Assembly: GCA_965199585.1 (NCBI GenBank)
Contig: CBDASI010000002.1
Location: 2,418,001-2,482,000, forward strand
DNA: 64,000 bases
Reading direction: 5' to 3'
Source of the DNA: JAVVHH01 sp965199585
GTDB taxonomy: Bacteria; Pseudomonadota; Alphaproteobacteria; Acetobacterales; Acetobacteraceae
Part shown: in pieces, positions 61,526 through 64,000 of the stretch
Layout of the letters: each line of letters opens with the position of its first letter
Numbering within the stretch: position 1 is the first letter of the stretch
Notes under the pieces: generated by a model
Seen by the model: only the letters and a program-made list of their open reading frames with translations
The model's database searches: none
Told to the model about the DNA's origin: nothing
Position numbers and translations under genes: made by a program

Positions 61526-62659
61526 TCAGCCTTCCGCGTATACTTGCTTGGCCAAGCGCATCGCCGAGTTGGCGGCCGGGACGCCCGCATAGACGGCGAC
61601 GTGCATCAGCATCTCCGTGATATCCTCGGCCGTCGCGCCGGTGTTGCGCGTCGCGCGCAGATGCAACTTGAACTCTTCCTCGTGCCCCAGCCCGGCCAGC
61701 AGTGCCAGCGTCACGATCGACCGGGTTCGGCGATCGAAGTGCGGCCGGGTCCAGACGCCGCCCCAGGCGGACTCGGTAATGTAATGCTGGAAGTCGCGAT
61801 CGAGATCGGTGACGCCTTGCAGCGCACGGTCGACATGCGCATCGCCGAGAACTTGGCGCCGGGTCCGTAGCCCGAGGCCATACGCATCGGGCGCAAGGAA
61901 ACGGAGCAGCGCGCCGGCGACGGCCGCGGGCTGCTCGGCAGTGGGGATGTGGGAGGCGTTCGGGATCACTTCGAGGCGCGCGCCGGGGATGGTGTCGCGG
62001 AGGGCTTCGGCCGCGGCGACGGGGGTGGACGGGTCTTCGGCCCCGACGATGACCAAGGTGGGGATGCCGATCGTCGCGCTTTGCGAGCCGAGGTCGGCGG
62101 CGGCGATGGCCTCGCAGCAGGCGGCGTAACCTTCCGGCTGGGTGGCGAGGATCAAGTGCCGAAGGGCGTCGACCGTGTGGGCCGGGGCCGCCGGGGTGAG
62201 CCAGCGAGGGAGGATGCCGTCGGCAAGGGCGGCCATGCCGCTGGCGCGGACGGTGGCGGCGCGTTCGGACCAGAGGCTCGCGGGCGGAATCGCGAGTGCG
62301 GTATCCATCAGCACGAGCGCGCCGATCCGGTCCGAGGCGAGGTGAGCGAGTTGCTGGGCGATCAGGCCACCGATCGACAGGCCGACGACGGTGACCCGGT
62401 CGACGTCGAGCTGCTGCAGCACCGCCAGCGCATCGCGGGCGAGGCCGTCGATGCTGTATGGGCCCGGGCTGACGGGCGTCCGGCCATGACCGCGCATGTC
62501 GGGGCGCAGGACGCGAAAGCCGGTCAGCGCGGGCAAGATCGGGTCCCAGATCGCCGCCGACGCGCCGAGCGAATGCAGCAATAGGAGTGTCGGCGCGTCT
62601 GCCGGGCCGGTGTCGTGGACGGCGAGGGAGTGTCCGGCGGCATCGATCGTGTGGATCAT
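61526..62659 (-). CDS. pcaDC: Fused 3-oxoadipate enol-lactonase/4-carboxymuconolactone decarboxylase
   Basis: Two consecutive steps after PcaB are joined in one 377-aa protein. The N-terminal alpha/beta hydrolase (residues 1 to about 255) has LLLHSLGAS, DMRGHGRT, the nucleophile Ser95 in VVGLSIGG, and the catalytic His in NASHIP. The C-terminal carboxymuconolactone decarboxylase (about 265-377) has WTRPHFDRRTRSIVTLALLAGLG, EFKLHLRATRNTG and MLMHVAVYAGVPAANSAM. Similar fusions are known as PcaL/PcaDC. It is followed after 3 bp by pcaB; other pca genes are not in the window. Confidence 0.94.
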   Translation of the reverse strand: MIHTIDAAGHSLAVHDTGPADAPTLLLLHSLGASAAIWDPILPALTGFRVLRPDMRGHGRTPVSPGPYSIDGLARDALAVLQQLDVDRVTVVGLSIGGLIAQQLAHLASDRIGALVLMDTALAIPPASLWSERAATVRASGMAALADGILPRWLTPAAPAHTVDALRHLILATQPEGYAACCEAIAAADLGSQSATIGIPTLVIVGAEDPSTPVAAAEALRDTIPGARLEVIPNASHIPTAEQPAAVAGALLRFLAPDAYGLGLRTRRQVLGDAHVDRALQGVTDLDRDFQHYITESAWGGVWTRPHFDRRTRSIVTLALLAGLGHEEEFKLHLRATRNTGATAEDITEMLMHVAVYAGVPAANSAMRLAKQVYAEG

Positions 62660-62762
62660 GGGCCGACGTTACGATTTGTCGGCCGGTGCGCAAAGGGGCC
62701 GTCCCGTTTGCGAAGCGTTAACCGACGCCGGCGATAATCCTTCTATCGAAGGAGTGAATCTT

Positions 62763-62801
62763 GTGAGCGACGAAAATAGTCGTGCGGCGTGCCGGCCTTA
62801 A
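62763..62801 (+). CDS. Possible 12-codon upstream leader ORF
   Basis: GTG at 62763 begins VSDENSRAACRP and ends at TAA 62799-62801, overlapping the start of the GT2 gene. It has the best ribosome binding site of the region, AAGGAG eight bases upstream, while the GT2 start has none. It may couple translation into the glycosyltransferase. Confidence 0.3.
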   Translation: MSDENSRAACRP

Positions 62802-63796
62802 CCGTCCTGTTGCTCGCGGGAAGCGACGTTGCCGACACGCTGCTGACGGTGCGCGACCTGTGTGCGCAGAGTTTCCGCGATTTTGAGCTGCTGGTGCTCG
62901 ACGACGGCGCGGCGCCGATGTCGGGCGCGGCGGTCGATTGGGATTGTGACGACCGCCGAGTCCGTCTTGTGCGGCTCGAGGCGGGCGGGGCGGCTGGGCT
63001 GAATCGCGGGTTGGAGATGGCGCAGGGCGAGTTGGTCGTCCGCGTGGCGGCAGGCGACGCGTCGGCACCGGATCGCTTCGCTCGGCAGGTGGGTGTGCTG
63101 GGGACGGCGCAGGAGTTGGCGTTTGTCGTGACGGGGTGGCGGTCTGCTGCGTCTGACGGGCAGACCGGTCGGCGCGCCTCGCCGCCGGCGGCCGACGCCG
63201 GGCTGCGGCTGGCGATGTCGACGGGCGATGCCGTGGGCCATCCGGTGGCGATGATGCGGCGCGAGGCGGTGATGAAGGTCGGCGGATGGCGGCCGGCATT
63301 CGTCGGCATGGAGGATTACGATCTCCTGCTGCGGTTGCTCGACCGGCATCGCGGGGCGTCGATCCCGGAAGCCCTGGTCGAGTTCAAGGCGCCATCGACG
63401 GTGCCGAGCTGGCAGGCGCTGGAGCAGTCGATCCTCTCGGAGATGGCGGCTGTCGCGGCATATGACCGTCGCCAAGTCGGGCGGCCGGACCATGGCGAGC
63501 GGACCACGCCGGCCGATCGGACCATGCTGCACCGCATGGGCATGGCGGAGGAGGAGGTCGCCCACGCGATCATCGGGCGCGCCTGGTCGGCGGCCACGGT
63601 ATCGGGCGCGGCCGGGCAGTGGCGGGCCATGCGCGAGGCGGCACGATTGGGCCTGCGGCAGGACAGCCTGCCGGGGGACATGAAGTCGCGCTTCGTCGGC
63701 CTCTGGCTGCGCAGCCTGGCGCGGCTCCGACCCGGCGGTATGACCGGTAGGCTCGGCGTCGGCGGCGTCTCGGGCGTGAGTGCCGATCCAGGCTGA
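62789..63796 (+). CDS. Family 2 glycosyltransferase
   Basis: The 335-aa protein has a GT-A domain: LTVLLLAGSD, TVRDLCAQSFRDFELLVLDDG (seen as SFRDFELLVLDDG), LNRGLEMAQGELVVRVAAGDAS in place of the usual DADD, GHPVAMMRREAVMKVGGWRPAF and GMEDYDLLLRLL. The metal-binding DxD appears as AGDAS, a weakened form. A C-terminal helical region of about 110 residues is unlike family neighbours. GTG at 62789 is the only reasonable start because a TAG lies four codons upstream in frame. Acceptor and sugar unknown. Confidence 0.85.
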   Translation: MPALTVLLLAGSDVADTLLTVRDLCAQSFRDFELLVLDDGAAPMSGAAVDWDCDDRRVRLVRLEAGGAAGLNRGLEMAQGELVVRVAAGDASAPDRFARQVGVLGTAQELAFVVTGWRSAASDGQTGRRASPPAADAGLRLAMSTGDAVGHPVAMMRREAVMKVGGWRPAFVGMEDYDLLLRLLDRHRGASIPEALVEFKAPSTVPSWQALEQSILSEMAAVAAYDRRQVGRPDHGERTTPADRTMLHRMGMAEEEVAHAIIGRAWSAATVSGAAGQWRAMREAARLGLRQDSLPGDMKSRFVGLWLRSLARLRPGGMTGRLGVGGVSGVSADPG

Positions 63797-63882
63797 TCGG
63801 CGCTGGATTTGTTTGCAGCCGGCCCGTCATGGTAGGGCGTCACGTGCGGCAGGTCCGTTGACTGATATGGAATAGAACGGTG

Positions 63883-64000
63883 ATGCCTGCGAAGACGCGC
63901 CCGAGACGGCCATGGTGGCTGTTCATGATGCCGCGCGACATCGGCCTCTTTCTACGCAGCGCCAAGACGGACCAGCGGATCGCCGAGGTTCGCGCGACCG
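63883..64000 (+). CDS. Partial hypothetical protein cut by the right edge
   Basis: ATG at 63883 (or the GTG codon just before it) opens a frame that stays open to the window end: MPAKTRPRRPWWLFMMPRD, then IGLFLRSAKTDQRIAEVRAT. GGAATAGAACGG lies upstream. The 39 visible residues show a basic, tryptophan-containing N-terminus and no recognisable domain. It may be the next gene of a polysaccharide-related set after the GT2 gene. Confidence 0.55.
   Translation, partial: MPAKTRPRRPWWLFMMPRDIGLFLRSAKTDQRIAEVRAT

Noticed and set aside
1..64000. CRISPR arrays, tRNA or rRNA genes
   Set aside because: No regularly spaced direct repeats, tRNA-like cloverleaf sequences or rRNA segments were recognised; a covariance-model scan would be needed to be certain.

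Overview
The window is chromosomal DNA of a high-GC alphaproteobacterium. The gene content (rpsT-dnaA and dnaA-dnaN-recF-gyrB linkage, mutM-ubiE-coaBC-dut, mfd-sdhE-recG, glutaryl-CoA dehydrogenase, a PcaD-PcaC fusion, an acetan/xanthan-style exopolysaccharide glycosylphosphotransferase) best fits the Rhodospirillales, probably an Acetobacteraceae relative. That placement is inferred from protein style and gene order, not from a database search.

Layout. 1-2.3 kb is an A/T-richer flank holding remnants of unknown genes and a complete single-ORF IS66-family insertion sequence whose terminal inverted repeats can be read directly. 2.3-10.2 kb is the replication-initiation locus on the minus strand: rpsT, dnaA, dnaN, recF and gyrB, preceded by an enoyl-CoA hydratase. 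10.2-15.8 kb is a compact set of six enzymes (radical SAM, MerA-like flavoprotein, NAD-dependent epimerase/reductase, membrane di-iron hydroxylase, DUF2064 glycosyltransferase, TIGR04283-like glycosyltransferase) that looks like an uncharacterised biosynthetic locus. 15.8-20.2 kb holds mutM and the ubiE-coaBC-dut-dehydrogenase run, and a 24-bp perfect inverted repeat separates the glycosyltransferases from mutM. 20.2-26.6 kb has an RNA methyltransferase, gcdH, a DEAD-box helicase and a GH15 trehalase/glucoamylase. 26.6-32.4 kb is an exopolysaccharide region (GT4 transferase, polyprenyl glycosylphosphotransferase, outer-membrane barrel, DUF2125-like protein). 32.4-34.1 kb has a FrnE-like DsbA protein and a GAF-PDZ fusion.

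34.1-39.7 kb is a five-gene minus-strand operon: a YehZYXW-type osmoprotectant ABC importer in exactly the E. coli gene order, with a secreted GH42-like glycosidase attached at its 3' end. 39.7-41.3 kb has an SDR and an MpaB/DUF2236 protein converging on it. 41.4-47.1 kb is a complete family-5 peptide/nickel-type ABC importer operon. 47.2-48.0 kb is a PEP-CTERM surface protein preceded by a good sigma-54 promoter match. 48-52.2 kb has a hypothetical exported protein, an MFS transporter, a DUF427 protein and a MATE exporter. 52.2-58 kb is mfd, sdhE and recG. 58-62.7 kb has a large-subunit catalase and two protocatechuate-branch genes (pcaB and a fused pcaD-pcaC). 62.8-64 kb has a GT2 glycosyltransferase and a gene cut by the window edge.

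The most unusual items are the six-enzyme locus at 10.2-15.8 kb, the sigma-54-preceded PEP-CTERM gene with no exosortase in view, the glycosidase welded to the osmoprotectant importer, and the GAF-PDZ fusion. No tRNA, rRNA, CRISPR array or clear oriC was found.
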